Source: Bacteroidota bacterium
Lineage (GTDB): Bacteria; Bacteroidota; Bacteroidia; AKYH767-A; OLB10
NCBI GenBank assembly: GCA_016721435.1
Contig: JADKIC010000034.1
Location: 1-36,084 of the forward strand
Length of the DNA stretch: 36,084 nt
Direction of reading: 5' to 3'
Of this stretch, positions 17,682-26,603 are shown piece by piece (position 1 is the stretch's first letter; the number at the start of each line of letters is the position of its first letter). Below the pieces are notes generated by a model. It was given only the letters and a program-made list of their open reading frames with translations, had not been told where the DNA came from and searched no databases. Position numbers and translations under genes: made by a program.

Positions 17682-19403
17682 TCAACCTGCTACCCACGTC
17701 CGTACCTCATCGATACTTGGCATGCTGGCTTCGAGTTTGAGTTTCTTCCGCATTCCTCCCAGGTCATTGAAGAGCTTATTGGCATTGACCGCCTTGAGCT
17801 GATCCCGGGTTTGTATGCCCATTTTGCGAAGTACATCGTCCCAGGGAGCAGGAATGCCCTCCAGGTGAGCCGTCTCATGCTCGAAAGAGGAGATCGCTGC
17901 TTCCGGACGCATCTGCGGGAAGAACAACACATCCTGTATGGAAGCCGAATTGGTCATGATCATGCTGAGACGGTCGATGCCGATACCGAGACCGGCCGTG
18001 GGTGGCATACCGTATTCGATGGCTCGTAAAAAGTCTTCATCCAGTTGCATCGCTTCTTCATCACCGCGTTTCCCCAATTCTAACTGCTCTTCAAAGCGCG
18101 CCCGCTGGTCAATAGGATCATTCAGCTCCGAGAAGGCGTTGCAGATTTCCTTGCCGTTGCAGATGGCTTCGAAGCGTTCCACGAGACCTTCCTTGCTGCG
18201 GTGTTTCTTCGCCAGCGGACTCATCTCTACCGGATAGTCGGTGATAAAAGTAGGTTGTATCAGTTTATGCTCACAGTGCGTACCAAAAATTTCATCGATC
18301 AGTTTACCGCGTCCCATGGTATCATCTACCTCCACACCGAGTTTCACAGCCGCAGCCCGCATTTCCGCTTCAGTCATTTCTGTAATATCTACTCCGGTAA
18401 AATGTTGAATAGCCTCATACATAGTGTACCGTTTCCACGGACGTTTGAAGTTAATAACGTTATCGCCTACCCGAACTTCGGTGGTGCCGTGAAGATCCAT
18501 CGCCACTTTCTCTACCATCTCCTCCACGAGTTCCATCATCCAGTAATAATCTTTGTAGGCCACATATAATTCCACCTGTGTAAATTCAGGATTATGAAAC
18601 CTCGACATCCCTTCGTTGCGGAAGTCTTTGGCAAATTCAAAAACACCTTCATAGCCGCCTACGATTAATCGCTTCAGATAAAGTTCGTTCGCGATAAGCA
18701 GGTACAAGGTCATGTCCAGGGTATTGTGGTGCGTCTTGAATGGACGGGCCGCTGCTCCACCATACAAGGGCTGCAAGATGGGCGTCTCCACTTCCAGATA
18801 ACCGTTGCCGCCCAGATAGTGTCGTATGCTGTTCACCAGTTTGGTGCGCTGAACAAATGTTTCACGGACGTGCGGATTCACAATCAGATCTACATAACGC
18901 TGACGATAGCGCTGCTCGGCATCACTGAACGCGTCAAACACCTCTCCGTCTTTTTCCTTCACCACTGGCAAGGGACGCAATGATTTTGTCAGCAAGGAGA
19001 ATTCAACCACATGCACAGAAATCTCTCCGGTCTGCGTCTTGAAAACATAGCCTTTCACCCCGATAATATCACCGGTATCGATCAGTTTTTTGAATACGGT
19101 ATTGTAAAGAGATTTATCTTCTCCGGGACAAACATCATCTCTTCGGATATACACCTGAATCCGTCCACCGGCATCCTGCAACTCCGCAAATGAGGCATTG
19201 CCCATAATACGACGGCTCATGATACGTCCTGCAATCACCACTTCCTTAAAAGCATCAGGATTCTTTTCAAAGCCCTCGTGAATAGCGATGGAATTGGTAT
19301 TGATCGGGTATAATTCAGCCGGATAAGGGTTGATACCCAGTTTGTAGAGCTCCTCAAGGCTCTGGCGGCGAAGGACTTCCTGTTCGGAGAAATTGTGACT
19401 CAT
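17682..19403 (-). CDS. lysS: Lysyl-tRNA synthetase, class II
   Basis: Charges tRNA-Lys with lysine using ATP; cytoplasmic, essential. 573 residues. N-terminal OB-fold anticodon-binding domain (about 55-170, VIAGRIMSRRIMGNASFAELQD), then the class II catalytic core: motif 1 around RHYLGGNGYLEVETPILQPL, motif 2 FEFAKDFRNEGMSRFHNPEF, motif 3 GLGIGIDRLSMI. The lysine-pocket motif TQVELYVAY follows motif 2. After the usual end (DVLFFPQMRPE) there is an extra tail of roughly 70 residues containing an HhH-like IPAPWDDVLRKMGIQTRDQLK segment. This makes the protein longer than the ~500-residue E. coli enzyme; such tails are known in Bacteroidota. Start ATG 19403; a TATTTTTG box lies 5 nt upstream. Intact. 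Confidence 0.97.
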   Translation of the reverse strand: MSHNFSEQEVLRRQSLEELYKLGINPYPAELYPINTNSIAIHEGFEKNPDAFKEVVIAGRIMSRRIMGNASFAELQDAGGRIQVYIRRDDVCPGEDKSLYNTVFKKLIDTGDIIGVKGYVFKTQTGEISVHVVEFSLLTKSLRPLPVVKEKDGEVFDAFSDAEQRYRQRYVDLIVNPHVRETFVQRTKLVNSIRHYLGGNGYLEVETPILQPLYGGAAARPFKTHHNTLDMTLYLLIANELYLKRLIVGGYEGVFEFAKDFRNEGMSRFHNPEFTQVELYVAYKDYYWMMELVEEMVEKVAMDLHGTTEVRVGDNVINFKRPWKRYTMYEAIQHFTGVDITEMTEAEMRAAAVKLGVEVDDTMGRGKLIDEIFGTHCEHKLIQPTFITDYPVEMSPLAKKHRSKEGLVERFEAICNGKEICNAFSELNDPIDQRARFEEQLELGKRGDEEAMQLDEDFLRAIEYGMPPTAGLGIGIDRLSMIMTNSASIQDVLFFPQMRPEAAISSFEHETAHLEGIPAPWDDVLRKMGIQTRDQLKAVNANKLFNDLGGMRKKLKLEASMPSIDEVRTWVAG

Positions 19404-19408
19404 GGGAG

Positions 19409-19416
19409 CAAAAATA
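19409..19416 (-). promoter_or_regulatory. -7 box TATTTTTG before lysS
   Basis: Exact TAnnTTTG on the minus strand ending 5 nt before the lysS ATG. A TTG lies 15 nt further upstream (19432-19434), somewhat closer than the usual 17-23 nt spacing. Suggests a leaderless or nearly leaderless lysS mRNA. Confidence 0.45.
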
Positions 19417-19609
19417 AATAAAAGACGGTAGCAACGGAAATCCTGGGTGAGAAGAAATTGGTCTTTAACAATTGGTTATACTAAAATCTAAAGGGGGACA
19501 ACGAAATACGAAATTTTGCGAAAATACGAAATACGAAATATGAGGTAGCTTGCTTTCCATCGCGAGCAACGCCTCGCGACGAAAGGGCGAATCCGCGAAG
19601 GCACGAAAG

Positions 19610-19697
19610 TACGAATATGCGACTGTACGAATATGTGACTGTACGACTGTGCGAATGTACGAATGTACGAGTATGCGAATGCGCGAATGTTCGAAAT
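19610..19697. repeat. 8-bp tandem array, about 11 copies of TACGAATG-like units
   Basis: The stretch divides exactly into octamers: TACGAATA, TGCGACTG, TACGAATA, TGTGACTG, TACGACTG, TGCGAATG, TACGAATG, TACGAGTA, TGCGAATG, CGCGAATG, TTCGAAAT. Consensus T(A/G)CGA(A/C)TG. The copies have diverged, so it is not a recent expansion. Eight is not a multiple of three, arguing against coding. Confidence 0.85.
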
Positions 19698-19877
19698 AGA
19701 GAAGTGGGAGCAGGTCTTTTTTCCTTTGGGAATACCACGTTGAGACGAAAGTACGTAATGTGGGAGCGTTTGTTTAAATGCGAAAGGGTGTATGCATGAA
19801 AAGCGAAAGTGTGATCGTGCGAAATATTGTAGAAAACAAGTTGATTTATTTATTGTATTTGGTAGAGGAAGTTTTAA

Positions 19878-20507
19878 TCATGCACCAATCAAATAATTCG
19901 TAATAAAAAACACAAACCCAAACTCCACTGCGAAACCGGTGATGAATCCTGCGTAGACCTGAGTGCTGGTATGTGTACTGCTATGAAGGCGGGCGAAGGC
20001 AACAACACCCGCGATGGCTGCAATGAGCATGAGGACATGAAGGGACTCCAGATGAAAGTATCTCCCGAAACCATAAAACAATCCCATCATCCCGCCAATG
20101 CCAATCATGTGAATGCTGATTTTCCAGCGAAGGTTGATGAGGAAGGATGTGAGTATAGCCAAACTCGCGCCCATGATCGTCAATGCAAACATGCGGGGTA
20201 TCGGCAGACTGAATAAAAGATAAATGCCGGCGATGTAGCAACTCAATGTAAGAAGATAGGGCAAGTGTCGTTCCTTTCGTTCTTCCATTTCCATGTTCGT
20301 AATCCATCCCTTTTGCCACATGATCCAGGTTATTGCAGCCGGTAACAAATACGTACTGATGAATACTACGATGTAGAGGAATTGCTGTAACTTGGGATGA
20401 ACGGCATAACTTAAATAACTACCGCTGTGCAACAAGAGCCACGTTGCGTAGAGAGGCATAAATAGGGGATGAAACAGTATCGAGATAAAATGTGTCGCTT
20501 TGTTCAT
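19878..20507 (-). CDS. PAP2-like integral membrane protein
   Basis: 209 residues, almost entirely hydrophobic, with about six or seven membrane spans (for example FLYIVVFISTYLLPAAITWI, YLLTLSCYIAGIYLLFSL and VLMLIAAIAGVVAFARL). The end, ARLHSSTHTSTQVYAGFITGF, resembles motif 3 of PAP2 phosphatases (arginine, histidine, then a GxxxG-like helix). The other two PAP2 motifs (KxxxxxxRP, PSGH) are not evident, so the protein may be a non-catalytic relative. In Bacteroidota such short proteins are usually annotated as PAP2 family or hypothetical. ATG at 20507. No operon partner in close range. Confidence 0.7.
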   Translation of the reverse strand: MNKATHFISILFHPLFMPLYATWLLLHSGSYLSYAVHPKLQQFLYIVVFISTYLLPAAITWIMWQKGWITNMEMEERKERHLPYLLTLSCYIAGIYLLFSLPIPRMFALTIMGASLAILTSFLINLRWKISIHMIGIGGMMGLFYGFGRYFHLESLHVLMLIAAIAGVVAFARLHSSTHTSTQVYAGFITGFAVEFGFVFFITNYLIGA

Positions 20508-20850
20508 GATTTTTGATGGGAATAATTATTTAGCTACGGATAGCACTTTTTGATTTGAAGATTTGATCGCGAAGCTTCGCGATGGGTTGATTTGAAGATG
20601 TTATGATGAATGGGTTTTTGATGTGGTGATGTGATGAATGGATTTATACGTTGATTGGAATGGCCGGCTGGAGTTTAGGATTTTTTTATTGTGGTTTGAC
20701 TGGGAAGTGCCATTGATAGATGTTTTTTTGAATTTAAAAGTATCTCTGAGAGTTAAATTACCCGCTACTTTCCAATGATTTATCTATTAGTGTGTTGAGG
20801 TTGTGGGCGTGAGATCACCACAGCAAGCCGGGGAGGTTCAATTATTTTTA
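20508..20850. other. Intergenic region with 18-bp palindrome and TTTGAAGAT repeats
   Basis: No gene seen. Contains the perfect palindrome ATCGCGAAGCTTCGCGAT (20566-20583), flanked by GATTTGAAGAT on both sides (about 20551 and 20590) and followed by degenerate GATGAATGG/GATGTGGTGATG units. The reverse complement of the flanks (CATCTTCAAATC) resembles the CATCTTCAAATT repeats next to rpoN at 26568-26600, so both sites probably hold members of one dispersed family. No terminator for the S74 gene was evident. Confidence 0.6.
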
Positions 20851-23800
20851 CTATTTGGCTTTAATCATTTTCTTTGAGTCAATTATCTTTCCGTCAACAA
20901 CTAATGTGTATGTGTATACACCTGAGGAAAGCTTGCTGCCAAATACTTGCACTTCTCCGTAACCTTGTTGATCAATCTTAAATGTATTAATTTGACTACC
21001 AGAATTATCAAAAAATAGAATATTTGCATCTTTGAAATCGGTTGGAATTGACCAACGAACCATGCTGTTTTCGCCAAAAGGGTTGGGGTCGTTCTGTTCA
21101 AGTTGAATAGATTTTAAATTTTCGAGTTCAATACTCCCCTTGATTGAATTAATGGAACCAGTTTGACTTGGATTGGTAATAAGTAAATTACAACAAGAAG
21201 CAACAAGTTGTTCTAAGATCGCCAATCTGTTTTTTAATGTATCAAGAGTGTCTTTAAGGTTCTTGTTTTGGTTCCACAGGATAGGAATAAATTCATTATA
21301 ATTCAGAGCCTTATAAGATAACTCTGGTGTGATAAGGTTCCCGGAAGTATCATATTCTGCCTGATGAACAAATTGTTTTACCATGTTGGGAAATACGGCA
21401 GCAACTTGTTGAGCAATGAATCCATAATGTTCTCCATAAGCCATATTTAAATACGGGTAATTAGTATTATCATAAGTAAAAGAATAAGCTGTTATAGTGT
21501 TTATTAAACTGTCCATAGTAGGTAGTGGAATAATGCTGTCCTTCAGAATAGAATCAGACACAGCATATTCGATTCCTGTGTAAGCTAAATCACCTTGGAA
21601 ATATCCTGCTGCATTAGCGCATGAAGTGGTATTACAAGAAGTGCCTACTTGTGGAGTAGTACCTCTGACAGCATAATTAACTAAACCTAGAGAAGCAGTA
21701 AAATCACCCCCGACATTTGTTGAGTTGGCATGAGTAAAATCTGCATTTCCTCTAACTGCAATGTTACCTGAATTGTTTCCCTCTGCTTCAAAAAGCCCAC
21801 CTATATTTTCAGACGCAGCTAATGTCCGTACAGCAGTGCTGCTTCCATGAACACCTATTTGTGGATGCCATGAAGACGTACAAGCCCCGTTGTTATTGCC
21901 CCAAATTGCACTTGCCATTTGGCAGTTTTGGGAGCCGTCATCTTCTACATATAATTTTGCTCTGAACCATAAAGAGACATTTGAACCTGTAGTTGAAAAC
22001 GTGTTTTTTATGACCGTGTTTCCATTGACGGGGTTGGTTGCGAAATATTCCTGATTTGAATTCAATCCTCCTATACCTGAAATAACTAAGGGCGAGTTAT
22101 CACCTGAGGGCATGCTTACTGTATTTATAAATGCATGATTAGGAGAATTGGCATCTGTGTGACTTGTCATGAACATCCTGAACCTGTCTGTAAATGTAGG
22201 ATGATCATTGTAAATCACAAACGCCTGATTTGCGTCTGACATTACACCTAAGGAATAGTTGTTTGTATTATAAGTGGGTAGGGAAGCAGAAGGTATATTG
22301 GTAGTTTTTGTAAACAACGCCCTTCCTGCATTTTGAAAAGTATAAAATAATGGTTGGGCAGGATTTGCTACATTGGTGTTAATACCAAATCGAGAGCCAT
22401 CATCAAAGGCAATTGTCGAGCAAATCTGGTTAGGACTGTAAGAACTCCATTTAGAAACAAAATTTACATCTGCATTCGACAATGTGTTGCATGCGGGTTA
22501 TATCGCCAGTTCCGTTTCCAATATCATCGCATGAAAACTTCTCCGTTTCCATTTGAAACTAAAAATTTATTTATGGTGGCTGAACCATTTGCATTAAAAG
22601 GGGCAGTAGGTAGTGTCCGAATTCGTAAATTGCCGTTCACATCTAATGTACGCGTCAATACACCTGTACCATTATTGATTCCTACCATTGCCGCATTGCT
22701 ATTGTTTGAATTATTAATGTGCATGTCGCCATTGTTCATGGTTTGAAAATCTGTCCAGATACCCAACGCCGGATTAGTATTGGGTGTAAATGTTAATCGT
22801 AGCTGTGGATTATTTTGCGCTTGATCAAGCAGTTCTAATCTTCGTGCCGGTTCAACTCCAATGATATTAAAATTTCCAATTCCTGCATTTGCAACTACAC
22901 CAGCATTTTGCGGTGTAACTATCAGATTACCCAATCCGGTGGTTTGGAAATCTGTATTAATCCCAAGAGCTACATTTGCGTTTGGGATAAAAGTAAGTCT
23001 TAGCTGCGGAGCGGGACCAAATTGAAGTGCTAAAGGGAAATTACTATTCTGTACATTCTCATCATAAATTTCTAATCTGCGCGAAGGGGGTAGAGCAGAG
23101 CCATTAACTGCATCAAAATTGCCAATTCCCACTCTTGCAAGAGGAGTAAACCGCATTACTTCAAGTCCTTCTACTGTACCGGCATCTCCATTAGCAGCAG
23201 CTTGAGGAGTCGTAAGTATAACTCTTAAATTGTCTGCTCCTTCCTGTCCTTGTATGTTGTCTCCCCAGTTAATTACAGCATCCATATTAGGAGTCCATGG
23301 AAAATTAGCGCTATTAGTTGCTTCTTTCATGCCTGTATATAATTGGTCACTACGGGCACACGTATAACTTCCGACATCCATCCATAAGCGATGTCCGCCT
23401 GCATTTGGAACCCAATGATGTCCTAGATGCAGCAGTGAGACGGGAGGATTAGCAGAATAAGGGGCATTGTAAAGATCATTTTCAATAATTTTCATACGTG
23501 TAACTTCGTTTGCGAGATATACTTGGTTTTGTAGTTGAATTCGTCTTAGTTGCGTACCATTATTATCATTTGATGCAAAATTGAATTGCCCGTTGTTTTG
23601 CCAGTTTCTAAACCAAACATCAGAACGATTAGCCCCTACTATAAATTCAATTCCCATTCTGAATCCGCTGAAATTGTTTCCGCTGCCCGTGTTTCCGTTT
23701 GTAAATTGATGGAATACATTTGCATTACTGTTATCATGTTGATGCAATAAACTGCGAGGTGTAAAGGTGGTGTAATCACCAATTCCTATAAAACCGTTTG

Positions 23801-24584
23801 CGCCAAGAATTGTGGCACGTGCAGTAGTGTTGGTTAAAAAGTGCATATCAACGGTGTTGTTCATCAAGTTAAATTCTCCGTTTGCGTTTGCATCAATACC
23901 CATCCTAAAACCATCAGTTGCAAGTATTCCGGTTATAGGAATGGTAAACTGGTGAAATGTTCCACCATCATTGTTTACATGCTGATGCAATTGGTAGTTA
24001 GGCAGAAATGCATCATAATCTCCAACACCTACATTGCCATTATTGCCCAGAATACGCATACGAGGTTGTGAAAAATTATTAGCAAGATTGGTTCCACCAG
24101 TGCCGGTATTGAATCGAATATCACCCCATGCCCCTGTTTCATCATCAATAGCTGAAGATTGTAAGTAAAAGTGCGTTCCTACACCGGTTTGTGTATTAGT
24201 GTAATCATCATTGCGACTCAAACTGTAAATGCTTCCATATTCCGTATCGTTTCCATTTTGTACGCGCCACAAGCGCCAATATGTTGACATATCTTCTGGG
24301 CAATTGGTTCTGAAAACTTCTCCTAAATTCGTGTAGGATGGATTTGCATTAGGACCGAAATAAAGATTTGTGTTAATCTCAAATGCGGATCGAGGTTGAA
24401 AGCCTCCAGTAATGAAGTCGCCTATGCCAATACTTTCAACATCAGGAAAATTATTATATTCAGGCTGATGCCATGAATTAGTTGTACCCGTAGTGTTTAC
24501 CCATTCCTGTGCTGATACGAATGGAATAGTGGAATTAAAAATAATTAAAACAGCAATGTTAATGACTATAAATTTCTGTTTCAT
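20851..24584 (-). CDS. Large fibre-like surface protein with peptidase S74 chaperone domain and T9SS tail (frameshifted)
   Basis: About 1245 codons after joining two frames. Signal peptide MKQKFIVINIAVLIIFNSTI...SAQ. The body has repeated fibre-like segments: twin blocks GDYDAFLPNYQLHQH and GDYTTFTPRSLLHQH, and twin blocks with QLRLTFIPNANVALGINTDF and QLRLTFTPNTNPALGIWTDF. Near 21560-21200 lies a peptidase S74 (intramolecular chaperone) domain: SDSILK carries the Ser and Lys of the autocleavage dyad, followed by YGFIAQQVAAVFPNMV and a coiled-coil-like NKNLKDTLDTLKNRLAILEQL. A T9SS tail ends the protein (LEQNDPNPFGENSMVRWSI, LSSGVYTYTL). Frame slips at about 22532 and 22488, both explained by loss of two bases at A-runs on the coding strand; joined text reads VF.CDDIGNGTGDITRM.NTLSNADVNFVSKW. 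Starts 23 bp after the preceding gene's stop: likely an operon. Confidence 0.8.
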
Positions 24585-24607
24585 GGTCTTTAAGTATTAG
24601 TATTTGA

Positions 24608-25587
24608 TTAATTTAATTTGATTAATTTGCTATTTGTGAATATTTCTAAAACATATATTCCAGTTGGATGCTTTTCAAGATCAATAAATATGGCTTCATT
24701 TGTTCTTCTATAAATATCGGTAACAAGCCTGCCAGTTGCATCAAAAATATTTATGTGTTCAATATATAATTTATTCGTTTTTAAAATGTAGGTTCCATTT
24801 GAAGGATTAGGGAAAACAATAAATTCCTCATGATTAGAGTCAACTTCATTAACTTCCGTTAGAGAATCGCATGGTGAAATTAAAATATCGTCAACGTAAT
24901 AGGATGCATAGTTCCATTGACCATAACCCTTATATGTTGCAACTGTAGATGCACTATCTTTAAAATTACCAATTACAATAAATTTTTCTCCGCCTATTGC
25001 TATATAATTGCCAGATACTAAAGTCCATCCGTTATCACTATTTAAATTATTGTTTGAAGAATTTTCAAATTGCGGAATATATGAAAGGTTACACGGTAGT
25101 TGTCCCGGACACGTATCCTGAATTTTTACATTTGAAAAAATATGCCCAAATCATTTGAAACATATTTAACAGAATCAACAGAACTTACATAAAAGCGAAT
25201 ACAGTAATCAACACCCGCAATAAGGGTATCCGAAAGTTCGGTTTCAACATATTCTCTCCAATGATTATGTAGGGGATTTGTTTGATTAGTTGCATAAGTA
25301 ATAATCAATGCATAACCATTTCCTGTGTTTGCATATTCAAAACCAAAACTATTATCAGGAACACCTACTGGGCTTGGTGCTGAATCGCATGCATTCATAT
25401 AATCGGGTGTGCTCGGATATAAAGGATCAATCCAAGGAATTGCAAAACGAACTTGATCTCCCCCAAACGGGCAAGTATCAAAAACTTCAAATGACGGATT
25501 TTGGACAAGATTAAACTGGGCTTTTACAGAAGAAAAGCAAAAGGATACGATAGTCATTGTCAGGAATGATAAGATAGTTCTTTTCAT
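24608..25587 (-). CDS. T9SS-sorted surface protein with N-terminal NPSFE domain (frameshifted)
   Basis: About 326 residues after repair. Signal peptide MKRTILSFLTMTIVSFCFSS plus VKAQ, then the NPSFEVFDTCP block typical of a family of Bacteroidota surface proteins with a jelly-roll/CBM-like fold (NGYALIITYA, WREYVETEL, YCIRFYVSSVDSVKYVSNDLGIFF). A second beta domain ends in YYVDDILISPCDS. The C-terminal T9SS tail is EFIVFPNPSNGTYILKT, DATGRLVTDIYR, HPTGIYVLEI. The frame breaks at 25135-25140, where a run of six T (coding strand) needs a seventh; the repaired text reads GIFFSNVKIQDTCPGQLPC. The repaired stop is at 24608-24610, 23 bp before the S74 protein gene. Function unknown; possibly an adhesin or glycan-binding surface protein. 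Confidence 0.8.
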
Positions 25588-25797
25588 GGCTTTAAATTTT
25601 AAAAAGCAAGGTAGGTAATATTTATATTAATAAATGTTTAAATATTTTTAAATCAAGACAATTTTCTTTATATGCTTTTCCTAAGCACCAATAATTATAT
25701 AGCAAAATTGAAAACTAAATTTCAGTTTAACAATCGTGACTTGTAACTACGTAACTTGTTGGGTGGTTATAAGTAACTGCTTTTAGCAATGGAAAAG

Positions 25798-26001
25798 TTA
25801 TTTACTAATATAATCTTTTGCAAAAACGATCAACTCGCCCCATAGGTGAGTTTTGGTTTTAACATGCAAATTGTGGATGTGATCATCCACTGTATAAATA
25901 GAAATTTTAAGTTTACTGGCAATTGTTTTTCGCTGTTTTCCTTTACTTATTTCACGGAGGACTTGTAATTGCCGCTTAGTAAAATTGTATTCGCTTTCCA
26001 T
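25798..26001 (-). CDS. Stand-alone LuxR/GerE-type HTH protein
   Basis: 67 residues consisting of little more than a LuxR-family DNA-binding domain: FTKRQLQVLREISKGKQRKT, then IASKLKISIYTVDDHIHNL and a final helix region LWGELIVFAKDYI. The pattern (T.RQ.QVL..I..G...K.IA..L.IS..TV..H) is that of NarL/GerE regulators. No receiver or sensor domain is present, and none is seen in the adjoining sequence, so it is either a natural stand-alone HTH protein or the tail of a decayed regulator. It lies 210 bp upstream of the two T9SS surface-protein genes on the same strand and could regulate them; that is inference. ATG at 26001. Confident HTH call; biological role unknown. Confidence 0.75.
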   Translation of the reverse strand: MESEYNFTKRQLQVLREISKGKQRKTIASKLKISIYTVDDHIHNLHVKTKTHLWGELIVFAKDYISK

Positions 26002-26380
26002 TGGAATGATGTATAAAGGAGTAATAATTTTAATGTAAATATTCCCTATCAGTTAAGCCAGATAAGTTGTAAAACGGTTTTCCCTAGAGCGGTGATGACT
26101 CGCCTAAAGAAAAATCACTTAAAAGTAGTATCATTTTACGTGAACCGTTAAGAATCCTTGATTAAAGTTTTCAACAATTTTAGCACAAAGGTTAAGTCGA
26201 AGGGGGGTGCGATTTTTGGGCAGAGCATTATGAAAGTGCAACAAATTAAAAAAAATAGACCTTTGAATTTTATATTGTGAAGAGAGAGGCCAAACGGCTT
26301 GGACTGCTTTCGGAAAAACATGGAACTCGCTTATTGTTTGATCTAAGTGAATCGGGTTACATATTAATTCCAGGAAAAGT
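26002..26380. other. Intergenic region, no clear gene
   Basis: AT-rich, holds the upstream region of the LuxR-type gene. A GTG-initiated open frame at 26277-26444 has plausible-looking codons for its first ~30 residues (KREAKRLGLLSEKHGTRLLF) but runs into the tandem repeat and matches no family I know. See findings. Confidence 0.4.
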
Positions 26381-26488
26381 CAAACCTGTCTCCCGCCATG
26401 GAGATCAACACATCTTCAAACCTGTCTCCCGCCAGGGAGATTAACCCATCTTCAAACCTGTCTCCCGTCAGGGAGATCTTCAAATCAT
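26381..26488. repeat. Three tandem 36-bp copies, each with a TCTCCC/GGGAGA hairpin
   Basis: Copies begin at 26381, 26417 and 26453 with CAAACCTGTCTCCCG. Each contains an inverted repeat TCTCCC-N4-GGGAGA (the first copy is one pair shorter, TCTCC...GGAGA), then a YAAC.CATCTT segment; the third copy diverges after its hairpin. Located just beyond the rpoN stop codon. No spacers lie between the copies, so this is not a CRISPR array. Confidence 0.9.
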
Positions 26489-26575
26489 CCCATCATCGAT
26501 CATCCCATCATCGATCATCCCATCATCGATCATCCCATCATCGATCATCCCATCATCGATCATCCCATCTTCAAA
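26486..26575. repeat. Tandem array of 15-bp CATCCCATCATCGAT, five perfect copies
   Basis: Five identical 15-bp units (26486-26560) are followed by a partial sixth (CATCCCATCTTCAAA) that blends into CATCTTCAAATT repeats up to the rpoN stop. Perfect identity suggests recent slippage expansion, and copy number may vary between strains. An open frame on the plus strand encodes SSHHR repeats only because 15 is a multiple of three. Confidence 0.95.
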
Positions 26576-26603
26576 TTAGCACATCTTCAAATTTTCAAAT
26601 TGA

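Larger units (their letters stand above)
19404..19877. other. Intergenic region with degenerate CGAAAT/CGAATG repeats
   Basis: No credible gene. After the lysS upstream region comes a run of ACGAAAT-type units (about 19499-19540), then TCGCGAG...CTCGCGA (19561-19579), then the 8-bp tandem array listed separately. Open frames across it are products of the repeat periodicity. The right end is the 3' flank of the PAP2-like gene. Confidence 0.6.

Noticed and set aside
26381..26575. CRISPR array
   Set aside because: The 36-bp and 15-bp units are directly abutting with no unique spacers, and there are no cas genes. These are simple tandem repeats.
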